DNA from: Diogma glabrata
Lineage: Eukaryota > Arthropoda > Insecta > Diptera > Cylindrotomidae
Reading direction: 5' to 3'
Length of the DNA stretch: 64,000 nucleotides
NCBI GenBank assembly: GCA_963693315.1
Contig: OY856188.1
Location: 196,372,379 to 196,436,378, forward strand
Positions 1 to 9,828 of the stretch are shown one piece after another (position 1 is the stretch's first letter; each line of letters opens with the position of its first letter). The notes under the pieces were generated by a model. That model did no database searches. It was not told the origin of the DNA and saw only the letters and a program-made list of their open reading frames with translations. A program made the position numbers and the translations under genes.

Positions 1-153
1 AAATAAAAACATAAAATTATTAATTTAAAATGTATAAATAATGTTGGTTTATATTTAAATCATTGTACTATATTATAAAACTTAAAATTAAATACTAATA
101 TGAAACTGGAAATGTAATCTATTTTAATTTAAATATTTAGATAAACGACTTAA

Positions 154-694
154 TCAATAAATATTTGTTCTCACTTTTGACGGAGGTCCAATATAGCTAA
201 GCACAACTGGTAACAATATTAATCCTACAGCTGCGCCAATCAGAACTATACCCAAATACATTCGAAAATAGAAAACTTGAAATATTTGTGATTTAGCAAA
301 CGCTAAAACAACAATACCAGCAAATTTTGTTAATGTTATGCCGGATAGTACACTGCTGCCAGTTGTTGAAAGAGATTCGCCAGCACGTTCAAACGGTGTT
401 CCCGCAAAATTTGTATATGATCGAACAATATGCGATATAAATTCAACTCCAATTCCAACACTTACAACTAAATTTACTAATGATACCGCATTCAATGTTA
501 TATTCCATAACCACATTAAACCAAACATATTTAATAGGATTATTAACACAAATATTAGAACAAATAATGCTGATACTATATCTAATCCTGTTACAAAAAA
601 GGTTACGACAAATATTGCAGCTAATGATAAACTTAAGGAAATCAAAGCATCTTTCCATATCGTTAAGTATTGTTCATAGAAAACGTAGAAGATA
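154..694 (-). CDS. Npc1: NPC1 last exon: C-terminal membrane block and stop
   Basis: Starts after a TTTACAG acceptor and encodes [56 protein letters not shown] and the last helix. It ends [11 protein letters not shown] and stop. Only about a dozen residues follow the last membrane helix; human NPC1 has a longer tail ending in a lysosomal LLNF signal, which is absent here. Confidence 0.94.
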
Positions 695-3600
695 CTGTAA
701 ATAAATATAATAAAATTAAAATTGATTAAATTATTTTTGTCAAAGTGTAATGGAGCTGGATGAATCAAAATTTAAAAAGGAAATGCTTAAAAATTGTCAG
801 TCTGAAAAATCCATCACAAGTGAGTAATATAATCTGTCGTTTCCTTTCTAAGGGAGGATCACTTAAAAACGTTTGAAATGCGAACGTAATAAAAATAAAC
901 AAATAAAAGTAACGCAAATTTACTAGTCACGGGAAAAAATTTCAACACTGGAAAAAAGAATTTGCTATGGACAAAAACCATGTACATTTTTTTGGATAAA
1001 GATATCGTGAAAATAGTTCCAATCGGAAAAGGTTACTCTTCTTTAGCATTTCATGAGTAGTCAGCATTGAGCATTCTGCAAAAAGTATTGAAAAATTATG
1101 TTAGATTCTATCCAGGAAAAGATGACCATGAATATATTACAACGCATTTTCTTAACAAAATACAAAGAAATGTTAGATTTCAACAGTATTTTATTTTATT
1201 ACACCTGACTAACCTAACCGTAATCTTCCAATGGCCTGAGAGCTATGCATGAAAATATGTGGGGAACGTGGCGATGTTTTTTCGTTGAAATTAATAAAAA
1301 ACAAATTGTTTTTTTTTTCAGTTCTAATTTTTCGTTTTTTTTAAACACTTGCTTTTAGTTTGTTGTGTTTTTTGATTGGTAAAATTCTATTATTATATTT
1401 TCGTCTTGAAAAATTACAATTGATAATTAAAGATTGACTCTAGTTCCATAAATGTTGTATACGTTTTAAAAAAATTAAGAAACTAAAAATGTTTTGTTAA
1501 GAAACTACAATAAACACACTTCTGTGTCTTGCTATGTTGAAGTGATCAACTATTTATTTCATCTTATGATTGTTTGGTTGAGATATTCTTTTGTTTATTT
1601 TAAAAAATAATAAATAGATTGAAAATTAATAAGAAGAAAGCGAAACTGTTTAAATAAGAAAATCATCTTAGAGTAAATAATTTAAACCAAACTTTTAAAA
1701 AACGTTTACTAATTATTCGGCATTTTTTTTTTGTGAGCAATTAAACTCAAGTAACTAAGGAATTAATTTGAATTTTTCCAATTCAACGGTATGGTTGGAA
1801 ATATCTCAGAAAAAAACTCTGTTTTTCTCTTACGTGTTTCGGTTGGGATTCGAACTCGTAACCTCAGTGTCACGCAACGAGTTCAATTCCTTTGACAGAC
1901 ACGTTTAACCACTACGCCACCGTTTACTAATTAGTTCGCTGGTGCCATCTTACAAGATTAGGGAGTGCTAATATTTTATCAACTGGATCGAATAGCTTTT
2001 AACTGCAAATAACGTTAATGACCAGCTATTTTTACTGGATTAACAATAGCAAAAATTCTATCCACAACTAGATCGCAAAGCTTTAAACTTTTTATAGCGT
2101 GAACGACAAGCTATATTTGATGACCCCAACGTGATATTAACACGCAACCTTCCGATGACAAGCGCGATATTGCAAAAACTGCAATTTCTACAACATTCGA
2201 ACCCTTCGAATTTGTTCGAATGACCTTCGGATTGTGAAACGCTGCGCAATCCTTCCAACGGTTTATGAATTCTCTTCTCCGAGATATAAATTTCTGTTTC
2301 ATCTACATAGATGACCTCCTAATTGCTTCTGAAACCTTTGAGGAATACCTCAAACTTCTCAGAGATTTTCCGAGATTCATATGGACAATATTGGTTCACT
2401 TCCTACCAGAGTAAACCGAAAACCGTTATTAACCGAAATTTTGGGCTGAACCGTAACGCAACCGAAACCGTAATTTTTTATATGTAATGAACCGTAACCG
2501 GAACGAAAAAATCATTTTATTTACGGTTCATGTAAAACGGTTTGCAGTGAAAAAACAAAAAAAATATTCTAACAAAAAGCTTCTCATATATTATGAGTAA
2601 AAGATTTTCATTTTGCATGTAAAATTAGCTATAGGTACTACAATTTTGGTTTCTAATCTATTCCAAAATTTATTACATTTTTTTAAAATACCATGAAACC
2701 ATGCAGCAAATTTTGAGAGGCATATTGAACGGTTTCATAAAAAAGAATTTAAAATTTTAAAATGTCTTAAAATATCAGCAAAAGCTTCATGTAAACGAAA
2801 TCTGCCATCAAAGTTAAGCTCAAGTAGTGTAATGATGCTTACTCCAACGTTATTAGACATGAAATTTAAACCTCAAAATATTACGGTACTATGTCTGAAA
2901 AACTTCTTACTGAAGCCTGTATCGATGTTCTAGATTCAATAATTACTGAAGTTGTTTCTTTTGACGAACTGAACCGGAACCGAACCGAAAACCGGAACGA
3001 AAAAATAAACTAAGGAACCAAACCGAAAACCGGAACGAAATAATAGTCGGAACGAAACCGTAAACCGAAACGGAAAACATTTCGGTTCGAAACTCTGCTT
3101 CCTACCGTAGGATAAACGCTATTGTGTCACGTTATACTCGATGGTTTAAAGCCATTCCTATCTCGGATATCACAGCTGAAACAGTAGCATCAGCTCTCTA
3201 CTCCAGTTGGATCGCTCGTTTCGGAGTACCTTCAGAAATCGTTACTGATCAGAGCTCCCAATTCGAATCCAAGTTCTTTATCGAGACGTCAAAACTTATC
3301 GGGTTCGAACGTAAACGCACTACAAGTTACAATCCGAAATGTAACGGACTAATCGAACGTTGGCACCAAACTCTAGAAGCCACGATAACGGCTTACAACA
3401 AAGGACTGGACACAAATATTACCGTCAATACTACTCGGTTCACGAACCACTTTTCGTGAAGACTTCCAATTTTCATCGGCTGAGCTCGTTTACGGTACTA
3501 ACATACGTCTCCCCGAAGAATTCTTCAGCCAAAATTCTATCTCACACCTCAATCTGATTTCGTTTCACAATTGAAACAACATTTCAATCACCTTCGTCCC

Positions 3601-6600
3601 TCTATTGCGTCAAGACAAACTTTTCCTAAAGTATTCGTCTCCAAAAATATCCAGCCTAGTTCGCATGTCTTCTTACGTACGGACTTAGTACGTAAAGCAC
3701 TACAACCGCCATACGATGATCTTTTCCAAGTCATCAGCCGGGATGATAAAAATTTCGTTATTGACCGCAAAGGCCAACACATTCGAGTTTCCATCGACAG
3801 ATTAAAACCTTGCTTTAGTAAACAATCTGAATATGATTAAATTCAAAACTCACAGACTTCTACAGACGTTGTCCATTCTACTCCTTCGGGTACATTCCAG
3901 TCTTCTTCTACCTCCGCAGAAACGAAACAATGCGACGCTAAGGCAACTGCATTATCTAAAAGGGTTAGATCTAATCCCATTCCTCAGCAACAGTTATTCA
4001 ATCCTGCATCTACAATTACGCGAGCAGGCAGAACCACTCGTACCCCAACTCGTTTTCTTCGTGCTGTAGCACAATAATCTTCCTAATTCGTCTCATCTTC
4101 GATTAAACTAGGGGGGGAGTGTTGTGGCAAACAGTCACATTAAAACTTTTACAAATTTTAAATTTCGCATGTGATGTTTTTCCGTTGAAATTAATAAAAG
4201 AACGAATTGTTTTTTTTCAGTTCTAATTTTTCGTTTTTTTGAAAGAGTTGCTTTTAGTTTTTTTTTGTTCTTGATTGCTAAAGTTCTATTATTATATTAT
4301 CGTCTTGTAAAATTACAATTGATAATTAAAGATTGATTCCGTACCATAAATGTTGTATACGTTTTAAAAAAATTAAGAAACTAAAATGTTTTGTTAAGAA
4401 ACTACAATAAACACACTTCTGTGTCTTGCTCTGTTTAAGTGATCAACTGATAGCAGCCAAAATTCTGTCCACAACTAGATCTAATAGCTTTAAACTATAT
4501 ATAGCATGAATGACAAGCTATAAATATGCTTAAATGCATGCCATCTTGTAGTAGAAAATGTAAGGATTGGAATTGAAATTGATTGTTTATCAATTTTATA
4601 CAGTAATAAAAGACATTACCTATACGGGAAAAACTTCAATCCCGGTCGCTTTGCATCTAACGTTGCTTGAATTTGATCGCCAATTTCTCTGGCCTTCGCC
4701 AACGCTGTATAAAACTCCTTCGATTTAACCACTGTTGTGTGATAACCCATAAATGTAGAATCTTGAACATACGCCTCACCATTTTCATCTAATATATAAT
4801 TCAGTCCCGAAGAATATGCAGCTTTGCCTGCTTTAGCACATTGTGGAACTGGTATATCACTTAAGTAAAATGTCATATATTTTTTGAAAGTCTCTTCAGT
4901 TGGTCGAAAGTTATTTAACTGCATTTCTGGATTACAAGGTGTACAACTAGCATTATCCGCTAAAGCATAAGAATCATACAATAATTTAATATAAAAAATA
5001 ACGGGGGTAGATAATCGAACAAAGAACTTACAATCACTTGGACAAAATTCATCGGTTTCTATATAATATTTACAACATGTAATAACTCCTAACCAATCAA
5101 AATAATCATCCAACCATGACGACGGTGCTCGTACGATTCTTGTTCTGTAATAATTCAGGTTACATTTTTATTTAGTTTTAAATTAAATTTATATCTTACA
5201 TATCTGGACGAGTTGACTGCAAATACAACTGTGTTGTAATAGAATTTTCATCACACAAAACACCACTACACACCAAATTTTGATCTTCTATTTTACTAAA
5301 ATCAAGACCTGCCGCTAGAACCCAATAAACAGGTGGGCCCATCGATAAAATATCAGCCATGAACTGCAAAACAAAAGTTAAAATTTGTATTGGGCAAGCA
5401 GGACGAGTTTAGTTGAACTCACTTTGAAATATTTTATAACATATGAATCTTTTGCCATTGATAATTCTTGATCTAGTCCAAGTTCAACTGATGGAGCTAC
5501 CATAATAGATATACATGTAATAACAATAAAACAAGCTAACACAATTGGACGGGTTGTACTGAAAACGATCAAAAAGTAGGTTAATTTTGTTGTTCGCATT
5601 TCTTATAAATTAGACTTACTTTGAAAGTAAAAACTTTCGATAGTATTTCTCGACAAATATCTGTATTATTCCATGTGAAGCATCATTATTAATATCATTC
5701 GCCTTGGTTTCCGTTTGTTTGATACAACAAAAGATGTCCAAACGTTTTTTCTTCAGAAAAAAAATCATTATTAAAACTTTCCATACAAAATTAAAATTAA
5801 ATGGAAATTAAATTAAAATACATACCTCATAGCGTTTTTGATCAAGTGCCATAAGTGCAACAAAAGCTGTTATTTGAAACATAAAGTCAAAAAACACAGC
5901 CACAGTTGAGTACAAAGCGAATGTGTTGACAGCCGGCATATCTGAAAGACTTCCTAAAAATATAAATTTAATAAACTTTAATTTAAATCTAAGATAAAAT
6001 ACTCGTACCAATTGCAAAACAACAGCATTCCGATGCTGCTGTTAGTAAAATGGATGGACCAATTTGTCCAAGTGCTTCCCCAATACCATCACCAATTTCA
6101 CTATATTGAGATTTATCCAAACGATTATACGTATGAACCAGAATAAATATATTATCAACACCAATAGCTAATACTAAAAACGGTATAACCTCAATCGTTA
6201 GCATAGTTGTTTCTACTCCAATATAACTAAATATCCCTAAACTACAAACAACCGAAGCTAAAACAAGCGTAATTCCTCCAACAGCTAGTGTAATTTTGGA
6301 ATCAAGAAATAATCTTGAAAATGATTTATATTTGCCTAGAGCGATTGATATATAGATAAACATAACAGCATAGCTTATAACTACGGTAGGAGCTTCGCCT
6401 TCAGATAGTTCTTTGATTCCATCTTCAATTGAACGTTCGGCTGAGAAAGCAACATCGAACATATCGTTCGAATAATTTTTCATGAAACTTATATATCTGA
6501 AACACAAATCTAAGTTTAGATTTTTTTTAACTTCTGATGTTTGTTACTTACTTCCGTTCCCATTCTTTTGCAGGCCCTAATTCTGATTTGTCTAGTTTGT

Positions 6601-9045
6601 TGTTGACAAGAAAGGTAATCGCTAATCCTTTCGCTAATCTATAGTCTGGTTTTTCATCTGAAATAAAAAAAATTATGTAACAATTTTTTTATACTTTTTA
6701 GTTCATCTATTTACATGCATTAAAATTGTCATACTCCCCAATCGCAATGCCTGAATCTACAGGACCACCATAAGGAGCTAAACATTCAACGCTATAAGCA
6801 TTTCTGTGCAAAAAATATTTGTGAAATAATTCGATGTCTAATCATAGCAGAAAAACTTACCCTGTGCAGTCGTCGATTGTGTTTAAATAGTTCACCACAT
6901 AACCATTACTATTAGAGGTTTTATTAAATTTGTTGAGATCATTACCGAAGTAACCGAAAATAGACTGTATTGTACATTGTATTAGTTTTGTTTTTAATCC
7001 AACTGCTACCATAGGAGCAAAACAAATATTTTCGAGACCTCCACCTTCCTCATCTTGGCCGATCTGGAAAGTAAAAAATGTATAGCAATAAAATAACAAT
7101 TTATTAACGATACCATTAAAAGATATGAAATATGTCTTGCCGATGTTTTACCAACTTAACTTAACTCACAACTTAACTTAAAACCGCCCAAGCGGTGATA
7201 CTTTGGCAAACCGAGCCCGATTCGAAAAAAAATTATTTTAGTTTTTATAATCGAAAAAAAATTTATGAAAAATTCTGAAAGGGATAAAACATATTGTAGC
7301 TGCACCCTTACCTGTTCTATTTGTTGCTGCAACGCAAATACTTCAAGGAGAAATTCTTTCTTAAATGCCGGCCCGAATTCCAAAACTCCTGCAGACGTAT
7401 TATGATAAAACTAAAATGCACAAAAAAATAGATTAACAAAATTTAATTTATTTTTAATAAATTTAAATCTTACATTGCTTTTATCGTATGGTTTCAAAAA
7501 AATTTGCTCTGTTCTATAAAATGGTCCAAATCTACTATCAAAATATTGTTTTTCAGTTCTTGCCCTAGAATTTGGTGCTGACCATAATTCAACCGGATCG
7601 GTTACGATTACCATACTAAACGCACCATAACCTAATGCAATCACGATCCATGAAACAACAGCAAGTGTAAAAACTGGATTATTTGCAAATTCTAGAAGAT
7701 AAATAATTAAGTTAAGTGAAAATATATTAAGGTTTGTTTTTAATTTAGACCCACTTTTCCCCCACCATGCAAATCCTGACGACAAATTGATATTTACTTC
7801 ATTGAATCCACCTAAAACGCTTGGAACCCTGAACACTGTGAAAGTTCTTCTAAAAAAATGGGTAAATGTTACAGCAGCAATACCAATAAATCCCACAACT
7901 AAACCAACTATAAATGAAACTCCGTTTAAAGTTGCGATTACAAAACCATCTTTCACTTCTGCTATTTCACTCGAAAGTAAACACGATTCTTTGCAGTCAA
8001 CACAAGCACATGCGTATGAGTCCTAAAGCAAAATGAAATATAAAAATAATTATTTTAAAGCCTCAATTAGACTATTGCAGAACTCTGCAATATTTCTGCA
8101 ATGGTAGTGTGTAAAATATTCATTGCAGAAAAGTTTGGAAATGAACTTATTGCAAAACATTGCAATGACTCATTGCAATGTTTTGCAATGAGTTTATTGC
8201 CAAACTTTTCTGCAACGAATATTTTACACACTTCCATTGCAGAAATATTGCAGAGTTCTGCAATAGTCTAATTGCGGCTTAACACAATAAAGTTCAACTT
8301 ACTGCATACGCTTCGTTACAATGAATTGTTTCATAATCAAATCTAGTATCTGGAGCTTCCGTTGGAATGTAATTCATTTGAAATGGAACAAATGGATTAT
8401 TGTACCACCCCATAAACTCAAACCAACGTGTAGGGTTACAAAACTCTGATCCATGTGATCCACATGCTAGTGACATACTTAATTTACCAGTTGATGGATT
8501 TATAACTTGCTTACAACTGTCGTAAACTCTTTGAAGATAATCACCATTTACACGTATATCCACCTCCTTTATATATTTACCACTTCCAAAAGGTATATCT
8601 TCTTCGTATCTTGTCATAAATGTGCTCTGATTTGTGCTACAAGTAAAAGCACATATAACTCTCAGTAAATTATTCGTACATGTTCGACACCGACCGAATA
8701 TCCCCTCTGCCATCAAAATATTATCATCTAAAGCTTGTAGCTGACCACCATCACAACATACAGCTGAATCAGCTTTATTAAGAAAATATTAAATAATATT
8801 TTTTAAAAAAATTAAACACGAAGAAATGCAAAAAATCTTACATCCATTTGTGAAAAATTCTGGACATCTTCTTTTTAAAATTTCTTCATATGTAGAATTG
8901 TTTAATATTTTTCCTGGACCATCATTGGGACAATTGTATATTTTTGAATCACTTTCATGACATTTTCCATACCACACACAATTACTTATGACAAATGGTA
9001 AACATAGAACCAATAAAACTATTGTACACGACAAAGAAAACGAAT
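154..9045 (-). CDS. Npc1: NPC1-family sterol transporter, 15 coding exons, 5' exon missing
   Basis: NPC1 proteins are polytopic membrane proteins that bind cholesterol with an N-terminal luminal domain and move it through a sterol-sensing domain (SSD), in late endosomes/lysosomes or, for NPC1b/NPC1L1, at the gut cell surface. Fifteen minus-strand exons with GT-AG borders (listed separately) join in frame for about 3,760 nt (~1,253 codons), close to the ~1,280 residues of known NPC1. In order they give a signal peptide, a cysteine-rich N-terminal domain (CVWYG), a membrane segment, the middle luminal domain, the SSD (exon 6009-6496), the C-terminal luminal domain ([31 protein letters not shown]) and the final membrane block ([41 protein letters not shown]). 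No frameshift or internal stop is seen. The ATG exon lies upstream of 9045 and was not found. The tail after the last membrane segment is very short and lacks a dileucine-type lysosomal signal, so NPC1a versus NPC1b is open. Confidence 0.93.
695..1254. other. 3' part of the last NPC1 intron
   Basis: AT-rich intron sequence between the final acceptor and the Gypsy-derived block. I see no coding potential, tRNA or clear repeat here. Confidence 0.6.
1255..1553 (+). repeat. LTR-like fragment, 5' side of a Gypsy remnant
   Basis: Closely resembles 4170-4455 in the same orientation: both carry GTTGAAATTAATAAAA, a TTTTCAGTTCTAATTTTTCG stretch, ATAAATGTTGTATACG, and AATAAACACACTTCTGTGTC followed by TTGCTCTG-like sequence. 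AATAAA followed by a CT-rich/TGTGT region fits an LTR polyadenylation zone. With the 4121-4525 copy it frames pol fragments, so it is probably the 5' LTR of a decayed Gypsy element. Confidence 0.6.
1716..1920 (-). mobile_element. tRNA-derived SINE with 13-bp target duplication
   Basis: Read on the minus strand, the 5' end GGTGGCGTAGTGG contains a pol III A-box (TGGCGTAGTGG), and GAGTTCGAATCCC is a good B-box; a unique body and an A-rich tail follow. The unit is bounded by identical 13-bp direct repeats, CGTTTACTAATTA, at 1703-1715 and 1921-1933. The body recurs at 33149-33265. The spacing between boxes is longer than in an ordinary tRNA, so a SINE is preferred over a functional tRNA gene. Confidence 0.75.
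1970..2114 (+). repeat. LTR/leader-like segment with duplicated motif
   Basis: Two related blocks (1983-2030 and 2050-2114) carry ATAGCTTTTAACT-like and TGAACGACAAGCTAT-like sequence that also occurs at 4445-4520 beside the 3' LTR. This suggests they belong to the terminal region of the same Gypsy element. Confidence 0.45.
2115..2375 (+). pseudogene. Gypsy reverse transcriptase fragment
   Basis: Plus-strand translation shows [20 protein letters not shown], a stop where Cys is expected, [16 protein letters not shown], then [13 protein letters not shown]. This includes the YIDD catalytic box of Ty3/Gypsy reverse transcriptase. A stop and missing flanks make it inactive. The sequence passes abruptly into integrase-like sequence at about 2375, so most of the RNase H is deleted. 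Confidence 0.75.
2407..3097. mobile_element. hAT-type MITE, 691 bp, 8-bp target duplication
   Basis: The termini are inverted (CAGAGTAAACCGAAA at the left; CAGAGTTTCGAACCGAAA on the complement at the right) and flanked by CTTCCTAC at 2399-2406 and 3098-3105. CAGAG-type ends with 8-bp duplications are characteristic of hAT elements. The ends are packed with AACCGAAACCG-like words. No transposase ORF is present. It splits the Gypsy integrase remnant. Confidence 0.87.
3106..3560 (+). pseudogene. Gypsy integrase core remnant
   Basis: Encodes [41 protein letters not shown] and [18 protein letters not shown], i.e. the D,D(35)E core of a Ty3/Gypsy integrase. A frameshift near 3435 moves the continuation ([18 protein letters not shown]) to another frame. 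Inactive. Confidence 0.85.
3561..4077 (+). pseudogene. Gypsy pol C-terminal segment
   Basis: Encodes [36 protein letters not shown] and [15 protein letters not shown], the GPY/F-type module after integrase in Mag/Gypsy polyproteins. A basic [15 protein letters not shown] tail follows in a shifted frame, with the stop near 4077. Confidence 0.75.
4104..4525 (+). repeat. Polypurine tract and 3' LTR of the Gypsy remnant
   Basis: AAACTAGGGGGGGAG (a polypurine tract) is followed directly by TGTTGTGGCAAACAGTCACA, a TG-starting LTR. The part from 4170 matches 1255-1553. The 3' boundary is uncertain. The whole remnant lies antisense in the last NPC1 intron. Confidence 0.65.
4620..4959 (-). CDS. Npc1: NPC1 exon: C-terminal luminal domain, part 3
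   Basis: Encodes a cysteine cluster, [20 protein letters not shown], a linker with [22 protein letters not shown], and ends KFFPY at a GTAATG donor. A ~3.9-kb intron follows that is filled with transposable elements. Confidence 0.92.
5032..5144 (-). CDS. Npc1: NPC1 exon: C-terminal luminal domain, part 2
   Basis: Encodes [19 protein letters not shown], a family signature, and [15 protein letters not shown]. The following 72-nt intron (4960-5031) has no in-frame stop, so open-frame prediction runs straight through it. The GTAAGT donor, GCTTTAG acceptor and family spacing support splicing. Confidence 0.9.
5200..5363 (-). CDS. Npc1: NPC1 exon: C-terminal luminal domain, part 1
   Basis: Encodes [16 protein letters not shown] (family motif, GPPVYFV-like) and a cysteine segment ([10 protein letters not shown]), ending STRPD. 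Donor GTAAGA. Confidence 0.91.
5423..5558 (-). CDS. Npc1: NPC1 exon: membrane helix and start of C-terminal luminal domain
   Basis: Encodes [17 protein letters not shown] (membrane helix), then [22 protein letters not shown], the well-conserved GLDQ...P/KDSY motif of the NPC1 family. Confidence 0.92.
5620..5750 (-). CDS. Npc1: NPC1 exon: cytosolic loop after the SSD
   Basis: Encodes [10 protein letters not shown] followed by a variable polar stretch and [15 protein letters not shown], matching the family's cytosolic loop leading to the next membrane helix. Confidence 0.88.
5826..5953 (-). CDS. Npc1: NPC1 exon: sterol-sensing domain end
   Basis: Encodes [20 protein letters not shown]...[13 protein letters not shown], the last SSD helices and the start of the cytosolic loop. 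Phases are conserved. Confidence 0.91.
6009..6496 (-). CDS. Npc1: NPC1 exon: sterol-sensing domain core
   Basis: Contains the bulk of the sterol-sensing domain: AERSIEDGI, several membrane helices ([36 protein letters not shown]), the hallmark [16 protein letters not shown] and [22 protein letters not shown]. All the expected family motifs are present and uninterrupted. Confidence 0.94.
6552..6657 (-). CDS. Npc1: NPC1 exon: middle luminal domain, part 4
   Basis: Encodes [19 protein letters not shown] and ends KEWERK before a GTAAGT donor. This is the conserved helix-rich stretch just before the sterol-sensing domain. Confidence 0.87.
6715..6803 (-). CDS. Npc1: NPC1 exon: middle luminal domain, part 3
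   Basis: A small exon encoding [20 protein letters not shown], typical of the NPC1 middle luminal domain ([15 protein letters not shown]). Phases match on both sides. Confidence 0.87.
6861..7063 (-). CDS. Npc1: NPC1 exon: middle luminal domain, part 2
   Basis: Encodes a glycine/acid stretch ([18 protein letters not shown]) and a cysteine-containing segment ending DDCTG. It leaves two bases that complete a Gly codon with the next exon. Confidence 0.88.
7312..7410 (-). CDS. Npc1: NPC1 exon: middle luminal domain, part 1
   Basis: A 99-nt symmetrical exon encoding [20 protein letters not shown]...LQQQIEQ, in frame with both neighbours. The TTTTAG acceptor and GTAAGG donor are visible. Confidence 0.87.
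7474..8022 (-). CDS. Npc1: NPC1 exon: end of N-terminal domain, first membrane segments
   Basis: Begins [10 protein letters not shown], the cysteine motif after the N-terminal domain. It then has a membrane helix ([17 protein letters not shown]), a cytosolic loop, a second helix ([17 protein letters not shown]) and the entry to the middle luminal domain ([11 protein letters not shown]...[21 protein letters not shown] sequence). Confidence 0.92.
8059..8279. mobile_element. Hairpin MITE filling an NPC1 intron (TAA duplication)
   Basis: The two halves are near-perfect inverted copies: AGCCTCAATTAGACTATTGC at the left and the complement of AATAGTCTAATTGCGGCT at the right, with TTGCAGAACTCTGCAATATT palindromic words inside. 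It is flanked by TAA at 8056-8058 and 8280-8282. A 3-bp TWA duplication suggests a PIF/Harbinger (Tourist-like) MITE. It occupies 221 of the 280 bases of the intron 8023-8302. Confidence 0.82.
8303..8772 (-). CDS. Npc1: NPC1 exon: cysteine-rich N-terminal sterol-binding domain
   Basis: Joins the previous exon in phase (GGA T|CT). It shows the conserved [13 protein letters not shown] and [10 protein letters not shown]...CAFTCS pattern of the NPC1 N-terminal domain. It ends ...EAYA at a GTAAGT donor. Confidence 0.92.
8842..9045 (-). CDS. Npc1: NPC1 exon: signal peptide end and start of N-terminal domain
   Basis: The exon is bounded by a TTTTAG acceptor and a GTAAG donor. It encodes a hydrophobic signal-peptide stretch ([13 protein letters not shown]) followed by NCVWYGKC, the usual start of the mature sterol-binding domain. 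The reading frame is open back to the acceptor without an ATG (the first candidate codon, near 9034, is TTG), so the start codon must be in an upstream exon. Confidence 0.88.
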
Positions 9046-9284
9046 CTAAAATAACATAAAAGAAATTATTTTAATCTAAATTAGTCTTGAATCTTGATTT
9101 TATCTAAATTACTAATACAAAATTGCTTCTACGTGATTAAGTTTATCTGAGAAATTTATGAACGCTGACTTTAAACTTTTGAGGATTAAAGTTATCTGGG
9201 AAAACCCACGAAATTAAAGCTTTCCATAGATGAGAGACTCTGTTGAAAAAGTTACGTTGAAAGAGTACAATCAAATCGCTTTCG

Positions 9285-9720
9285 GCGGGACAGTACCGAT
9301 TTTTAACAATTTGTCCCGCGACCCTTTAAAAATGTCCCGACTTAAAAAAAAATGCTCGACTAGTTAGGGAACGACAGAGAACGGGAAGAAATTTATGGTT
9401 TTAGCCTACATCACAATACAAATGGAGAACCAACAACGGTGGGAAACATTTCATCATTTCGAAACAAACCATGTTCCATATACAATAATGCACTCAAAAT
9501 TGTGAAATACGCGCTGTCCCTACCAGGAAGTAATGCTGCAACTGGATACGTTTTTTCTACGATAGATAAAGAGGGAACATAAAAAAATTCACAATTAAGT
9601 GTTGAAACTTTGAAAGCTGTTTTATGTATGAAACATAATTTAACTAATTCTTGTGAAAAATTCCATAATCTTTTTTACAACCACAGCAAACTACTAAAAT
9701 AAATTCACTCAAACGAAAAA
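9285..9720 (+). pseudogene. hAT transposase C-terminal remnant
   Basis: A plus-strand frame reads KYALSLPGSNAATGYVFSTI, then LSVETLKAVLCMKHNLTNSC and EKFHNLF. This matches the hAT C-terminal dimerisation region (LSLPGTNAATERVFS...LQVETLKAIL). An internal stop follows STIDKEGT. The upstream GTCCCG-rich stretch may be terminal repeat sequence. A relic only. Confidence 0.6.
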
Positions 9721-9828
9721 TATGCCAAACAATAGTTTTTTTATTTATTTTATTGGAGGACCTTAAGACTTGCATGTTCAAGTAGCACTGCGACCTGAAG
9801 GTCTATTGTACTTACCTTGATTGTGTTA

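Noticed and set aside
1830..1922. Functional tRNA gene on the minus strand
   Set aside because: A- and B-boxes are present, but there is no acceptor stem pairing; the SINE body, A-tail and 13-bp duplication show a retroposed SINE.
8789..9034. NPC1 start at position 9034
   Set aside because: The codon there is TTG and the frame is open back to a TTTTAG acceptor at 9046-9047, so the true ATG is in an upstream exon.
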